The notes: a model not told the origin generated them from the letters alone. Numbered from the stretch's first letter, positions 17,383 through 25,735 are shown. The stretch is DNA of 64,000 nt from Terrimonas ginsenosidimutans (GCF_022012415.1 NZ_JAKLTR010000006.1:295644-359643), one strand, 5' to 3'. A program made the numbers and translations.

Positions 17383-17937
17383 ATGGGTTTGAATGATATC
17401 GAATTGCCAGCGAGTGTGGTCGCCTCCCTCTACCCTTCAGCTTTGGTCAGCGAGGGCGCAGAACAACGCGGGGAGATCGCCATAAAAGCACCGGAAGGAG
17501 CCTCACAGCAAGCGGAAAAAGCTCCGGCCGGCGAAGCCCAGCCGTTCGTCTGGAAATTCCTCGGGAATAACAAACGCGCCGTGCTCGTGGTGGTGAATAA
17601 CACCGATATTCTCCACCTACCCGACGAAGACCTGAACTTCCTGACAACGATGCTCACCGCCTGCAAGCTGAGCCTCGGCGATATCATCCTCATCAACTAC
17701 AATAATTACCTCGAAAAAGGCGGTCCGGCCGCCGTGAAATATTTCAAAAGCCGCGAGGTGTTGCTCTTTGGGATCGAACCGGCTGATTTCGGGCTGCCGG
17801 TCAGCTTCCCGGAATACCAGGTACAGGGTCTGGCAAATGTGCAATACCTGTACTCGCCGCCGCTCGCCGCCATTGCGGATGATAAGACCGCGAAAGGTAA
17901 ACTTTGGGGGAGCCTGAAGAAGATCTTCGGGATTTAG
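17383..17937 (+). CDS. Conserved Bacteroidota protein, function unknown
   Basis: 184 residues, no signal peptide or TM helix. N-terminal LPASVVASLYPSALV is followed by a low-complexity Ala/Glu/Lys linker (about 25-50), then an alpha/beta core: FLGNNKRAVLVVVNN, LNFLTTMLTACKLSLGDIIL, YFKSREVLLFGIEPADFGLP. The strand-then-helix order of this core is faintly like the DNA polymerase III psi subunit (HolD), which I offer only as a hypothesis. The C-terminal KLWGSLKKIFG is amphipathic and could be a docking peptide. Divergent partner of ilvE. Confidence 0.7.
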   Translation: MGLNDIELPASVVASLYPSALVSEGAEQRGEIAIKAPEGASQQAEKAPAGEAQPFVWKFLGNNKRAVLVVVNNTDILHLPDEDLNFLTTMLTACKLSLGDIILINYNNYLEKGGPAAVKYFKSREVLLFGIEPADFGLPVSFPEYQVQGLANVQYLYSPPLAAIADDKTAKGKLWGSLKKIFGI

Positions 17938-17960
17938 GCTTTATGCTTTTAGAATGGAGT

Positions 17961-18245
17961 AGGTTTCCCGCTGATTTACGCTGATCAATGCGCAGATGCG
18001 CAGATCAATTTGTATACGCCCTGGTGCGTCAGATACGATATCAGTCAACTTAAGCGATTTCATTACTCAACCTCTGCAGTTAAACTGGCGTATTAGGAAC
18101 GCAGCGGCCGCAACGATACGCGGCGGCCGCTGCGAAATACAAAGTATCCCAAGCCTATTCAGCCATCATCAAATTGAAACGACCCATTCGCGAACCTTCG
18201 CGGCCATTCGCGTCCCATTCGCGTACCGCGCCTCATTCGCGTTAG
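17961..18245. repeat. Three repeat words in the gap upstream of rdgB
   Basis: 17961-18010 has CCGCTGATTTACGCTGATC / GCGCAGATGCGCAGATC words (also at 21.02 kb). 18085-18140 has a GGAACGCAGCGGCCGC...GCGGCCGCTGCG inverted repeat. 18180-18245 is a run of CATTCGCG words. No gene is visible in this 321-bp gap; the run stops just before the rdgB -7 box. Confidence 0.75.
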
Positions 18246-18246
18246 C

Positions 18247-18254
18247 TATATTTG
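18247..18254 (+). promoter_or_regulatory. rdgB -7 promoter element
   Basis: TATATTTG, 4 nt before the ATG, implying a nearly leaderless mRNA. No good TTTG lies at the expected distance upstream, where CATTCGCG repeat DNA is found. Confidence 0.55.
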
Positions 18255-18258
18255 TGTC

Positions 18259-18843
18259 ATGAAACTAATCTTCGCCACCAACAACCAGCATAAAGTAGAC
18301 GAGATCAGGCATAATATCGGTGACAGATTCGAACTGCTCACACTCAAAGAAGCCGGTATCAATATAGACATCCCGGAACCTCATGACACCATCGAAGCCA
18401 ATGCTTCTGAAAAGTCAAAGGTGATCTACGAAATGACAAAAACCGATTGTTTCAGCGAAGACACAGGTCTGGAAGTTGCCGCTTTAAATGGTGAACCCGG
18501 CGTAAAAAGCGCCCGCTATGCAGGTGAAGGACGCTCCTCAGATGACAATATCACAAAGCTGCTTTCAAATCTTGAAGGTGTGGGCGACAGGTCTGCACGT
18601 TTCAAGACCGTTATTTCCATCATTATTGACGGCAAGGAGCATTTGTTTGAGGGCATCTGCAATGGCAAAATTATCAATGAGAGAAAAGGGGCGGGCGGCT
18701 TTGGCTATGATCCCGTGTTTGTACCTGATGGAACAGATAAAGCCTTTGGTGAAATGACGCTGGCGGAAAAAGATCAGTACAGCCATCGCGCGAAAGCCAC
18801 CCAAAAACTGGTCACATTTTTGAATAATTTGCAGAAAGGATAA
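18259..18843 (+). CDS. rdgB: dITP/XTP pyrophosphatase (HAM1 family)
   Basis: 194 residues. Starts MKLIFATNNQHKVDEIR, with the family motifs FATNNxxK, SEDTGLEVAALNGEPGVKSA and GFGYDPVFVPDG, and the C-terminal SHRAKA. It hydrolyses non-canonical purine triphosphates (ITP, dITP, XTP) to monophosphate plus PPi, keeping them out of DNA and RNA. Monocistronic. Confidence 0.95.
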   Translation: MKLIFATNNQHKVDEIRHNIGDRFELLTLKEAGINIDIPEPHDTIEANASEKSKVIYEMTKTDCFSEDTGLEVAALNGEPGVKSARYAGEGRSSDDNITKLLSNLEGVGDRSARFKTVISIIIDGKEHLFEGICNGKIINERKGAGGFGYDPVFVPDGTDKAFGEMTLAEKDQYSHRAKATQKLVTFLNNLQKG

Positions 18844-18908
18844 CTAATTGACCGGCAAACTCCCATGCCCTTATTTTGTTTTTCCACGAACATGGATTAA
18901 TATTACTG

Positions 18909-18948
18909 ACGGTCAGTGCTTTACAAACAGGTAGGCACTTACGGTCAG
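18909..18948. promoter_or_regulatory. Repeated ACGGTCAG sites upstream of the sigma gene
   Basis: ACGGTCAG occurs at 18909-18916 and 18941-18948, 32 bp apart. The first is part of ACTGACGGTCAGT, a palindrome around one central base. Could be an operator; function inferred only from symmetry and position. Confidence 0.3.
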
Positions 18949-18971
18949 CATCTTATATTTAAAACAAGAAT

Positions 18972-19550
18972 TTGACTCCGCAAAGCAACCATAATATCCC
19001 CGAAAGCGACTTAATCAGTGGGTGCATTGAAGGCAACCGTCGTATGCAGGAAGAACTGTATCGCCGCTTCTCACCCAGAATGTACGCTGTTTGCCTCCGT
19101 TATGCCGGCAATGCTGAAGAAGCCGAAGATATCCTGCAGGAAGGTTTTATTAAGATTTTTAAGAAGCTGGACAGTTTTCGCAGTGAAGGCTCCTTTGAAG
19201 GATGGATCAGACGGATCTTTGTAAATACCGCCATCGAACATTTCCGACGCAAACGATACCTGCAACCCGTAACAGAAAAAGAAGAGAATACACTGGAGGG
19301 AAATTATCTTTCCGTACTTGATAACCTTGCCGAACGTGATATCATGGAACTGGTGCAGCAATTGTCGCCCGGCTACCGGACCGTTTTCAACATGTATGTT
19401 GTCGAAGGATACACACACAAAGAGATCGGAGACATTCTTGGCATCAGCGAAGGGACCAGCAAATCACAGCTTTCAAGAGCTAAAATGATCCTGCAGGACC
19501 TGGTGAAGAAATTTATTGAAAAGGATAGACAAAGCAGAATAGAGTCATGA
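18972..19550 (+). CDS. ECF-type RNA polymerase sigma factor
   Basis: 192 residues from a TTG start at 18972 (an in-frame TAA lies upstream at codon -4; the next Met is at about codon 27, too late for region 2). Region 2: LYRRFSPRMYAVCLRYAGNA, EEAEDILQEGFIKIFKKLDSF; region 4: LSPGYRTVFNMYVVEGYTHKEIGDILGISEGTSKSQLSRAK. Its stop overlaps the start of the next gene by 4 bp, the usual translational coupling with a cognate anti-sigma. Same subfamily as the gene at 50345-50893. Confidence 0.92.
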   Translation: MTPQSNHNIPESDLISGCIEGNRRMQEELYRRFSPRMYAVCLRYAGNAEEAEDILQEGFIKIFKKLDSFRSEGSFEGWIRRIFVNTAIEHFRRKRYLQPVTEKEENTLEGNYLSVLDNLAERDIMELVQQLSPGYRTVFNMYVVEGYTHKEIGDILGISEGTSKSQLSRAKMILQDLVKKFIEKDRQSRIES

Positions 19551-20461
19551 GCAACTTAAGGGACAAATTAGAAAATTATGAAGTGACGCCTCCGGCAAAT
19601 GCCTGGGACAAGATCACTACAGCCCTTGACGAAGCGCACCAAACTGATCAGTTCCCTGCGCGCCTCCATGCAATGGAGGTAGAGCCGCCGGCTACAGCAT
19701 GGAACAAGATCCTTTCAGCCCTGGATGAAACAGATCAGGTTGATCCGTTCGCAACACGCCTCTATTCAATGGAAGTCGATCCGCCAGCTTCTGCCTGGAG
19801 TAAAATTGCGGCATCTTTCGAACAGGGACAGCCCGCTGAAGCAATCATAGTGAGTCAGCCATCCCGATTTAAACAATATTTACGCTATGCCGCTGCCGCC
19901 ATCGTGATCGGCGCTGTAGCATTTGGTATACTTCGCTGGACCGGATCTTCCTCTGACGATCCGACTGGTCCTTCCATTGCAGCAAAACCCGCAACACCTG
20001 CCGTTACTGCACCTGTACAAACCGCAGGCACCTCTGTTCCTTCCGCTGTTCCTACCGGAGCGGTGGATGAGCAGGTAAAAACAGTGTCAACCGGGAAACT
20101 GATCGCAAGGCTCGACAGACCCTATAAAGCAAACAGAAGGGCAAATGCAGAGATCGGGTCAGCTGTTTACAATGCTGCCGCCAATACATCCCGCAGCCTT
20201 TATACTTATGGTGACAATGTTCCCTCTATGGCGGATCGTTACATCATGCTCATGACGCCTGATGGAAATTTTATCCGCATGTCAAAAAAATGGGGCAACC
20301 TTGTATGCTGTGTGTCAGGCGAAGATCCCGATGCCGATTGTAAAGACCAGTTGAAAAAATGGCAGGAGAAAATGGCAACATCCGCTCTTACCACTTCGGC
20401 CGGCAACTTTATCGACATCCTGCAACTTGTAAACTCACTCGACGAAGGGGCGGAGCTTTGA
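19547..20461 (+). CDS. Membrane anti-sigma-like protein with three N-terminal repeats
   Basis: 304 residues. Residues 10-95 hold three copies, 32 residues apart, of a motif (Y/M)EV-x-PPA-x-AW-x-KI: Trp20, Trp52 and Trp84. A TM helix follows at about 113-130 (YAAAAIVIGAVAFGILRW), then a Thr/Pro/Ala linker and a periplasmic domain with VCCVSGEDPDADCKDQ (possible disulfides). Cytoplasmic N-terminus plus single TM plus overlap with an ECF sigma gene argue for a cognate anti-sigma, although it lacks a recognisable zinc-binding or FecR domain. The anti-sigma-like protein at 49567 has one copy of the same motif. Confidence 0.75.
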   Translation: MSNLRDKLENYEVTPPANAWDKITTALDEAHQTDQFPARLHAMEVEPPATAWNKILSALDETDQVDPFATRLYSMEVDPPASAWSKIAASFEQGQPAEAIIVSQPSRFKQYLRYAAAAIVIGAVAFGILRWTGSSSDDPTGPSIAAKPATPAVTAPVQTAGTSVPSAVPTGAVDEQVKTVSTGKLIARLDRPYKANRRANAEIGSAVYNAAANTSRSLYTYGDNVPSMADRYIMLMTPDGNFIRMSKKWGNLVCCVSGEDPDADCKDQLKKWQEKMATSALTTSAGNFIDILQLVNSLDEGAEL

Positions 20462-20507
20462 TCCATCTCTTTCGTATTTCACCATATTTGTTGTATGAAT
20501 CACGCAT

Positions 20508-20550
20508 GACCAGCTTTTATCGTTAAAGAAAAGCTGGTCATCTTTATTTT
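20508..20550 (+). terminator. Terminator after the sigma/anti-sigma pair
   Basis: Perfect 11-bp stem GACCAGCTTTT/AAAAGCTGGTC (20508-20518 with 20529-20539), followed by ATCTTTATTTTT. Its tail overlaps the next promoter. Confidence 0.8.
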
Positions 20551-20552
20551 TG
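20545..20552 (+). promoter_or_regulatory. -7 element of the thioesterase gene
   Basis: TATTTTTG, 16 nt before the ATG at 20569; no clear TTTG at -33. Confidence 0.55.
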
Positions 20553-20568
20553 CTATAAACCTGGTTAT

Positions 20569-21000
20569 ATGGCGAGGATCAGATTGGAAATGCCTTCGGA
20601 TTATTCTTTCTCAACACTCATACCCGTTCGCATCACGGACATCAACTACGGCGGGCACATGGGCAATGATGCGATATTGTCATTGATCCATGAAGCAAGG
20701 ATGCAATACCTGAGAAGCTTTGGTTATACTGAACTTGATTTCGCAGGGATAGCACTGATCATGGCGGATGTTGGGATTGAATTCAAAAAGGAATTATTCT
20801 ATGGGGACACTGTGAATGTGTCTGTATGCGCGGGAGATTTTACCAAACTGTCTTTCGATCTTTATTATAAGCTGGAGAAGGAAGTGGATGGTAACTGGCA
20901 GACAGTGGCGCTCGCGAAGACAGGAATGGTATGTTATGACTACGCGAAGAAAAAGGTGAGTGCTTTGCCGGTGGAAGCGAAAGAGAAACTGTCCTTTTAA
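20569..21000 (+). CDS. Acyl-CoA thioesterase, hotdog fold
   Basis: 143 residues. The N-terminal pattern PVRITDINYGGHMGNDAILSLIHEARMQYL is the 4HBT signature (Asp/Asn-His region of the catalytic helix). It probably cleaves small or aryl acyl-CoA thioesters; substrate unassigned. A paralogue-like hotdog protein is at 55295-55732. Monocistronic. Confidence 0.87.
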   Translation: MARIRLEMPSDYSFSTLIPVRITDINYGGHMGNDAILSLIHEARMQYLRSFGYTELDFAGIALIMADVGIEFKKELFYGDTVNVSVCAGDFTKLSFDLYYKLEKEVDGNWQTVALAKTGMVCYDYAKKKVSALPVEAKEKLSF

Positions 21001-21018
21001 AAAATCGACTGGCCTAAG

Positions 21019-21165
21019 GTTCCCGCTGATTTACGCAGATCAAAGGCGCAGATACGCAGATAATTGCCTTATGTCAGATACTATCTGCGGGACCCCTACG
21101 CAATTCGAATAGCTTAAAAGATGCGGGTATACGGTAGCCCGAAGGGGAGACTTAGAGGGCGGCCT
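21019..21165. repeat. GCAGATACGCAGAT words and GGGAGACTTAGAGGG element
   Basis: 21019-21062 shares words with 17961-18010. 21124-21165 (GGGTATACGGTAGCCCGAAG, then GGGGAGACTTAGAGGGCGGCC) matches 765-805 closely. Confidence 0.7.
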
Positions 21166-21181
21166 ACGCAAGACTATCAAC

Positions 21182-21916
21182 TTAGACCCGGGACCAGATC
21201 TTCCAGCTTTCATCCGCCTGGATCTCCAGCATGTCATAACCATTTTTAACAACAGCGCCCCGCTCCTCTCCCATTTTGAGGAAAAGGGTTTGAGACGGGT
21301 TATATACCATGTCAAACAGGTAATGATCAGATGTCAATGCCTTGTAAGGAATCTGAGGAGCTTCAGTTATATTAGGATAGGTTCCTAAGGGAGTGGTATT
21401 AACAATGAGCGTGTATTCCTGCATCACATCCGCCGTCAATTGCTCATAGGAAAAATTGTGTACGCCCGGTTTGCGCGATACATACCGGTAAGCAAGCCCC
21501 ATTTTCTGCAAAATATACTGAACGGCTTTTGAAACACCGCCGGTACCAAGTATCAGTGCTTTTTTATGATGGGGTTGAAACAACTGTCTGAGTGATTGTT
21601 CAAAACCCAGCACATCTGTGTTATAACCTTTCAGCCTGCCGCTTTGCAGGTCAATGCAATTGCAGGCCCTTATTGCCTGCACCAGTTCATTTTCCTCATT
21701 GAGATAAGAAAGCACCTGTTCTTTATAAGGGATGGTCACATTAAGCCCGCACAATTCCGGATGATCACGAAGCAACTTTGGCAGTTCTTCAATGGAAGAG
21801 ATCGGAAACAGTTCATACCGGCAATCCGTCAAACCTTCGCGTTCGAATTTTTCCGTGAAATACTTTTTGGAAAACGAATGAGTTAACGGATTACCGATCA
21901 GGCCAAATAAGCGCAT
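21182..21916 (-). CDS. aroE: Shikimate dehydrogenase
   Basis: 244 residues, somewhat short for AroE (about 270) but complete. NPLTHSFSK at 9-17 binds shikimate; NVTIPYKE contains the catalytic Lys65; NTDVLGF supplies the partner Asp; LGTGGVSKA near 125 is the NADP-binding loop. It makes shikimate from 3-dehydroshikimate in the chorismate pathway. Its start overlaps the comA stop by 1 bp, so the two are co-transcribed. Confidence 0.94.
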   Translation of the reverse strand: MRLFGLIGNPLTHSFSKKYFTEKFEREGLTDCRYELFPISSIEELPKLLRDHPELCGLNVTIPYKEQVLSYLNEENELVQAIRACNCIDLQSGRLKGYNTDVLGFEQSLRQLFQPHHKKALILGTGGVSKAVQYILQKMGLAYRYVSRKPGVHNFSYEQLTADVMQEYTLIVNTTPLGTYPNITEAPQIPYKALTSDHYLFDMVYNPSQTLFLKMGEERGAVVKNGYDMLEIQADESWKIWSRV

Positions 21917-22686
21917 CAGGAACCTTTTTTATTCAGGAATAATTCGAAGGTATCACCGCGTAAACCGATCCGCATTGCTTCCATGGCGATAACTTCAGTA
22001 GGTGCTATATTACCGAGATTCACATTGCAGCCCAGTAATTCGATGAAGTATAATTGCTGCGCTTTCTGGGGCGCTTCCCAAATGATCTTTTCCCCGGGGA
22101 TCTGCGTGAGGATCTCCTGAACGAGGCCTTCCCTTACCTCGCCACTTCCACGATAAATACCGACATTACCGGCTTCTCTTGCTTCTGCGATCACATAAGT
22201 GGCACCGGCATCAAGTTCGGCGCGCATCAGTTCGATCCATTTGTAGGGAGGAATAATATGCGCGGCATCTTTACTTCCCACTTCGCTCAACACAGTGCCA
22301 TGCTTTGTCAGTTTTTCAATATAACCACATTTCTCAGCATGAGGGATCGTGATGGAACCATCGCTTACTTCCATGTAATCGATGCCGAAGTCTTTACATA
22401 CCGCTATATAATCATCAAACTGATTGCGGATCAGGAACGCTTCAAATAAAGTGCCTCCGAAATAGATCGGAAGATCGTAAGAGCGATAGAGCTCCAGCTT
22501 CTCTCTGAGGTTTGGCGTTACATACGATGTTCCAAAACCCAGTTTAATAATATCGATATGGGGATAAGAAACACTTAAAAAATTCTTTGCTTCCTGGAGA
22601 CTTAATCCTTTGTCCATCACCATCGTAATGCCGTTAGTACGTGGGCGCACATTACGATCGGGCATCTGAGACAGGTTGAAATTCAT
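21916..22686 (-). CDS. comA: Phosphosulfolactate synthase
   Basis: 256 residues. Shows ComA-family blocks: GITMVMDKGLS, IDIIKLGFGTSYV, LPIYFGGTLFEAF, DYMEVSDGSITIP, VLSEVGSKD, YVIAEAREAGNVGIY and GCNVNLGNI. The family adds sulfite to phosphoenolpyruvate to give (2R)-phosphosulfolactate, the first step of coenzyme M synthesis in methanogens. In Bacteroidota, where coenzyme M is not expected, a role in sulfolactate or sulfonate/sulfonolipid metabolism is possible but unproven here. First gene of comA-aroE. Confidence 0.9.
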   Translation of the reverse strand: MNFNLSQMPDRNVRPRTNGITMVMDKGLSLQEAKNFLSVSYPHIDIIKLGFGTSYVTPNLREKLELYRSYDLPIYFGGTLFEAFLIRNQFDDYIAVCKDFGIDYMEVSDGSITIPHAEKCGYIEKLTKHGTVLSEVGSKDAAHIIPPYKWIELMRAELDAGATYVIAEAREAGNVGIYRGSGEVREGLVQEILTQIPGEKIIWEAPQKAQQLYFIELLGCNVNLGNIAPTEVIAMEAMRIGLRGDTFELFLNKKGS

Positions 22687-22741
22687 TTTATTCTGATTTG
22701 ATTCATAGAATGCGGACCTTATGCCGCAGGGAAAACCGGCG

Positions 22742-22749
22742 CAAAAATA
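22742..22749 (-). promoter_or_regulatory. comA-aroE -7 promoter element
   Basis: Minus strand TATTTTTG, 55 nt before the comA ATG; -33 box not clear. Confidence 0.5.
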
Positions 22750-22789
22750 AGGCTAAGAGGTTAAAGAGATAAAAGAGTTTAGAAACGAA

Positions 22790-22832
22790 GCAGGTTTCCC
22801 CGGCAATTGTTGATTATCCGGGGGAAACCTGC
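22790..22832 (-). terminator. Hairpin after the TPR gene
   Basis: GCAGGTTTCCCCGG (22790-22803) pairs with CCGGGGGAAACCTGC (22818-22832), one bulge. The U-tract is weak, so termination is likely but not certain. Confidence 0.55.
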
Positions 22833-22849
22833 GTATTCTTTTAGCACAT

Positions 22850-24277
22850 TTATCCTTTACGGGTGCGGCTGGACTTAAATCTGGCGGCCAGTGCTGCGAT
22901 CTGCTGATTCTGCAGGCTGCCCGGACTCAGTTCAAAGAATTTCTTCAGCAGCTTCGGTGCAAGATGGAGCGCTTCTTCCAACACCACGATAGCTTCCTTC
23001 TGCTTGCCGTCGGCCAAGAGTATCGCTGCTTTGTAATAAAGGAAAAGAGGTTTTTCTGCTGTAGCTCTGAATGCAACATCTGCCTGCTGCAGGGCTTCGT
23101 CAAAATATTCTGCTTTGTACAGACATCTGATCAGCGCCTGCCAGCCTGCTGACTTTTTAGGCTTGATCCGGACCGCGTTGGAAAGATGCAAGATGGCATC
23201 TTTTACCTGGCCCATCTCCAGCTTGCATTCACCCATCAGCAAAGAATATTCGTGCTGATTCTTTTGAAGCTTCATGGCGGTGTCCAGTTGTTTTGTACAA
23301 CTCTCCCACTGACCTTCATTATAGTATGTGCAGGCAATTTTGTAGAACAGTTTGCTGTCTTCCTGGTTAAGGTGAGATGCTTTGCGGTAATAGAATCTTG
23401 CTTGTGCATAATTCTTCAACCGATCATAGCAATGACCGATCGCTTCATAGATCACCACTTCAGGTTTGGCTAGTTCTGTTACTTTTTCCAGCGCTTCGAT
23501 CGCTTCTTTGTATTTGCGCAGGCGGATATAGGCATCACCCATATTCCTGTAAGCATAGTCGAATTTTTCTTCGATAACGATCGCATACTGATACGCATCG
23601 ATCGCTTTCTCATACAGCTTCAAACCCTGGTAAGCCGCCGCCAGATTGAACCATGCGAGTTCATTATACGGATGTTGATCAATGATGCGCTGATGAAGAC
23701 GGATACCTTCTTCATTCCGCCCGGTAAAATCGGTCCAGAAACAAATTTTATACAATGCTTCTTCATTGGTCGGCTCTTCATCAAGTATAACTTTCAGGCA
23801 ATCGAATACCTTGTCGAATTCTTCATAATCATCGTATACGTCCGCCAGTTCGAACAGCAGTTCTATCCTTTCCTCACCCTGGAAAGTCTGCAATGCTTCT
23901 TCAAGCAATGCTACCGCTTTTGATTGTTCATCAAGCGCGAGATAGGCATCTGTCTTAAGAATATAGATATTGATGTCATTACTGTCCAGCAGGCTGGCAT
24001 GATCGAGTATGTCAAGGGCATCACGATACTGGCGGACCGTCAGAAGAAGATCAGCTTTACGTATCAGCAGCGCCGCTGAGTATGGATATTGCTCGACAGC
24101 CATATCTGCCGCTTCCTGTGCTTTAGGAATCTCCTCTCTTTCTTCGAAATAAGAGATTAGTTTTTCAAATGATTCCTCTTCAATAAATGAGGATGAGCGT
24201 CCATTCCGGAGGTTTTCATATCTACGGAGTAATTCTCTCATCTGCTCCCTGTCTTCCTGGTATGAATTTTCTTTCAT
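22850..24277 (-). CDS. Tetratricopeptide-repeat protein
   Basis: 475 residues from the ATG at 24277 (MKENSYQEDREQ); an ORF extension to 24313 adds a hydrophobic stretch unlike the family. It is almost entirely TPR helices with the usual W/L/G/Y/A/F/A/P spacing, e.g. ELAWFNLAAAYQGLKLYEKA and DYAYRNMGDAYIRLRKYKEA; at least ten units. No signal peptide or TM, so a cytoplasmic protein-interaction scaffold. Follows the comA-aroE operon on the same strand but has its own spacer with a hairpin. Partner unknown. Confidence 0.85.
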   Translation of the reverse strand: MKENSYQEDREQMRELLRRYENLRNGRSSSFIEEESFEKLISYFEEREEIPKAQEAADMAVEQYPYSAALLIRKADLLLTVRQYRDALDILDHASLLDSNDINIYILKTDAYLALDEQSKAVALLEEALQTFQGEERIELLFELADVYDDYEEFDKVFDCLKVILDEEPTNEEALYKICFWTDFTGRNEEGIRLHQRIIDQHPYNELAWFNLAAAYQGLKLYEKAIDAYQYAIVIEEKFDYAYRNMGDAYIRLRKYKEAIEALEKVTELAKPEVVIYEAIGHCYDRLKNYAQARFYYRKASHLNQEDSKLFYKIACTYYNEGQWESCTKQLDTAMKLQKNQHEYSLLMGECKLEMGQVKDAILHLSNAVRIKPKKSAGWQALIRCLYKAEYFDEALQQADVAFRATAEKPLFLYYKAAILLADGKQKEAIVVLEEALHLAPKLLKKFFELSPGSLQNQQIAALAARFKSSRTRKG

Positions 24278-24488
24278 GATCCGGTGGGTTTTGAGGTAAA
24301 AGAATTGAGGCAAACTAAGGAGAGGCTAGCCGTATTGGCGGTTAGTATCAACAAGTTATCTTAAAATAATCAAAAGAAAAGCCAATTTGTTTCCCCAACT
24401 GTGAATAAGTAACAAATATTTTTTTCTTTTAGCTGTAACAATTTGCCTGTTTAGCCGTTAAATAAGTACTAAAATTCTTGATAGACGG

Positions 24489-24521
24489 TTTGCATTAATT
24501 CCTTTTTTAGTGTTAAATTTG
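24489..24521 (+). promoter_or_regulatory. Promoter of the 24.5-kb secreted protein gene
   Basis: TTTG (24489-24492), 21 bp, TAAATTTG (24514-24521): full consensus match. The TTG start begins 8 nt after the box. Confidence 0.7.
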
Positions 24522-24528
24522 CCTCGTA

Positions 24529-24909
24529 TTGAAAACTAACTCTTCCATATTAAAAGCTGCAAGCAGAAAATTGGGCCTGTCTTTCTTACTGGCTGCCAGT
24601 GCTGTAGTTGCTTTTGCAACACTGGGGGACGGTAAATCAAGCAAAGAAAAGCCTCGTAAATTGTTACTGGGCAACAAAGCTTCTTCATTGAAGCCCGGTT
24701 CTTTTTCTCTTCAAACAGGATACACTTTTCGTGGTAGCCAGGTGATCAGCTCCGAAGGCACTACGCAGTACATCAACATCACCACACCCGTTGTAACTTA
24801 TCAGCAAGGCCATGCGGTTTATTCCATGCCTGCCCGTAAGAAAGTGACATTGAACCTGAACACTCAACGCAGTCAGGGTCAGGGTGCTACAGTAAATATC
24901 AACTTCTAA
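24529..24909 (+). CDS. Small secreted protein, function unknown
   Basis: 126 residues from a TTG at 24529; no in-frame ATG exists before the mature domain. Signal peptide LGLSFLLAASAVVAFATLG; the remainder is Ser/Thr/Gln-rich beta-like sequence ending GATVNINF. No family recognised. A strong promoter placed immediately upstream supports expression and makes the transcript nearly leaderless. Confidence 0.65.
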   Translation: MKTNSSILKAASRKLGLSFLLAASAVVAFATLGDGKSSKEKPRKLLLGNKASSLKPGSFSLQTGYTFRGSQVISSEGTTQYINITTPVVTYQQGHAVYSMPARKKVTLNLNTQRSQGQGATVNINF

Positions 24910-25013
24910 ACGCGAATACTAATACGCGGATCTTGCTAATTATCTTCCTGGTGCAGGGAGATATTTTGATTTTAGGGAAAGCCCATGCGTAAAAGTAATG
25001 GTGACTGATCTAC

Positions 25014-25044
25014 ATAAAAAAGCACCCCAATCCTTCGGAGTGCT
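25014..25044 (-). terminator. Terminator of the 25.1-25.7 kb gene
   Basis: Minus strand stem AGCACTCC/GGGGTGCT and TTTTTT, immediately after the stop at 25064. The rest of the 24910-25063 gap shows no gene. Confidence 0.8.
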
Positions 25045-25063
25045 ATTCGCCAAATTAGCGTAA

Positions 25064-25735
25064 TTAATTTGCGCCTTTGCTTTCGTCGTAAGTCATTACC
25101 CTGTAGCCGGATTTCGGTGTATCAAATTTCGCCGCAGGGACGAGATTGAAATTAATGCTTGATACCGTGTAAGTTACCTTCTGTTTTCCCATATTTGCCT
25201 CGTATTGCATGGCGAGACCGGGAAGTGCTTTGTTCAGGTACTGAAAATCACGGTTGACCGGGATCAGGTCTTTGGTAAAGTATACGGTGAAGCTGCTGCC
25301 ATCAGCCAGCTTTCCTGTCGCCTTCTGACAATTGTATCCGGAGATCGTCTTAAACTCATTTTCGTAAGTGAAAGTAACATCTTCATACTTTTTATTAGAC
25401 TCCTTCCAGTCATTTGCCGTAAGGTTGATCATATATTTCTGCTCGCCATATTCTTTCAGAATGGTCACATTCCCCGTTTTCCCGTCAATAATGGTGGATT
25501 GTGTACCAAGAGAGCTGACCATTTCAGACCGGCTGGAATTCCCTTTCAGGTAAATAATGCTCACCGCTCCATCAAGCAGATCGGCCGCTTTAGGGGTGCT
25601 ATTATTGGTATTTATAACGATGTCATAAGAAATAGTCGCTTCCGTCAGTTTGCGGGGCTGAGCATTTTGTGCCATCAGCGATCCGGAGACCAGCACAGAC
25701 ACCAGTAATACTGCGATAAGGTAAATGCGTTTCAT
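25064..25735 (-). CDS. Secreted GLPGLI-like protein
   Basis: 223 residues with signal peptide ending SLMAQNAQ. The body (EATISYDIVINTNN..., YNCQKATGKLADGSSFTVYF, KALPGLAMQYEANM) resembles the GLPGLI / DUF4412-type periplasmic proteins common in Bacteroidota: a beta-sandwich with a Cys in YNCQKA and a Leu-Pro-Gly-Leu turn. Role unknown; monocistronic. Confidence 0.75.
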   Translation of the reverse strand: MKRIYLIAVLLVSVLVSGSLMAQNAQPRKLTEATISYDIVINTNNSTPKAADLLDGAVSIIYLKGNSSRSEMVSSLGTQSTIIDGKTGNVTILKEYGEQKYMINLTANDWKESNKKYEDVTFTYENEFKTISGYNCQKATGKLADGSSFTVYFTKDLIPVNRDFQYLNKALPGLAMQYEANMGKQKVTYTVSSINFNLVPAAKFDTPKSGYRVMTYDESKGAN

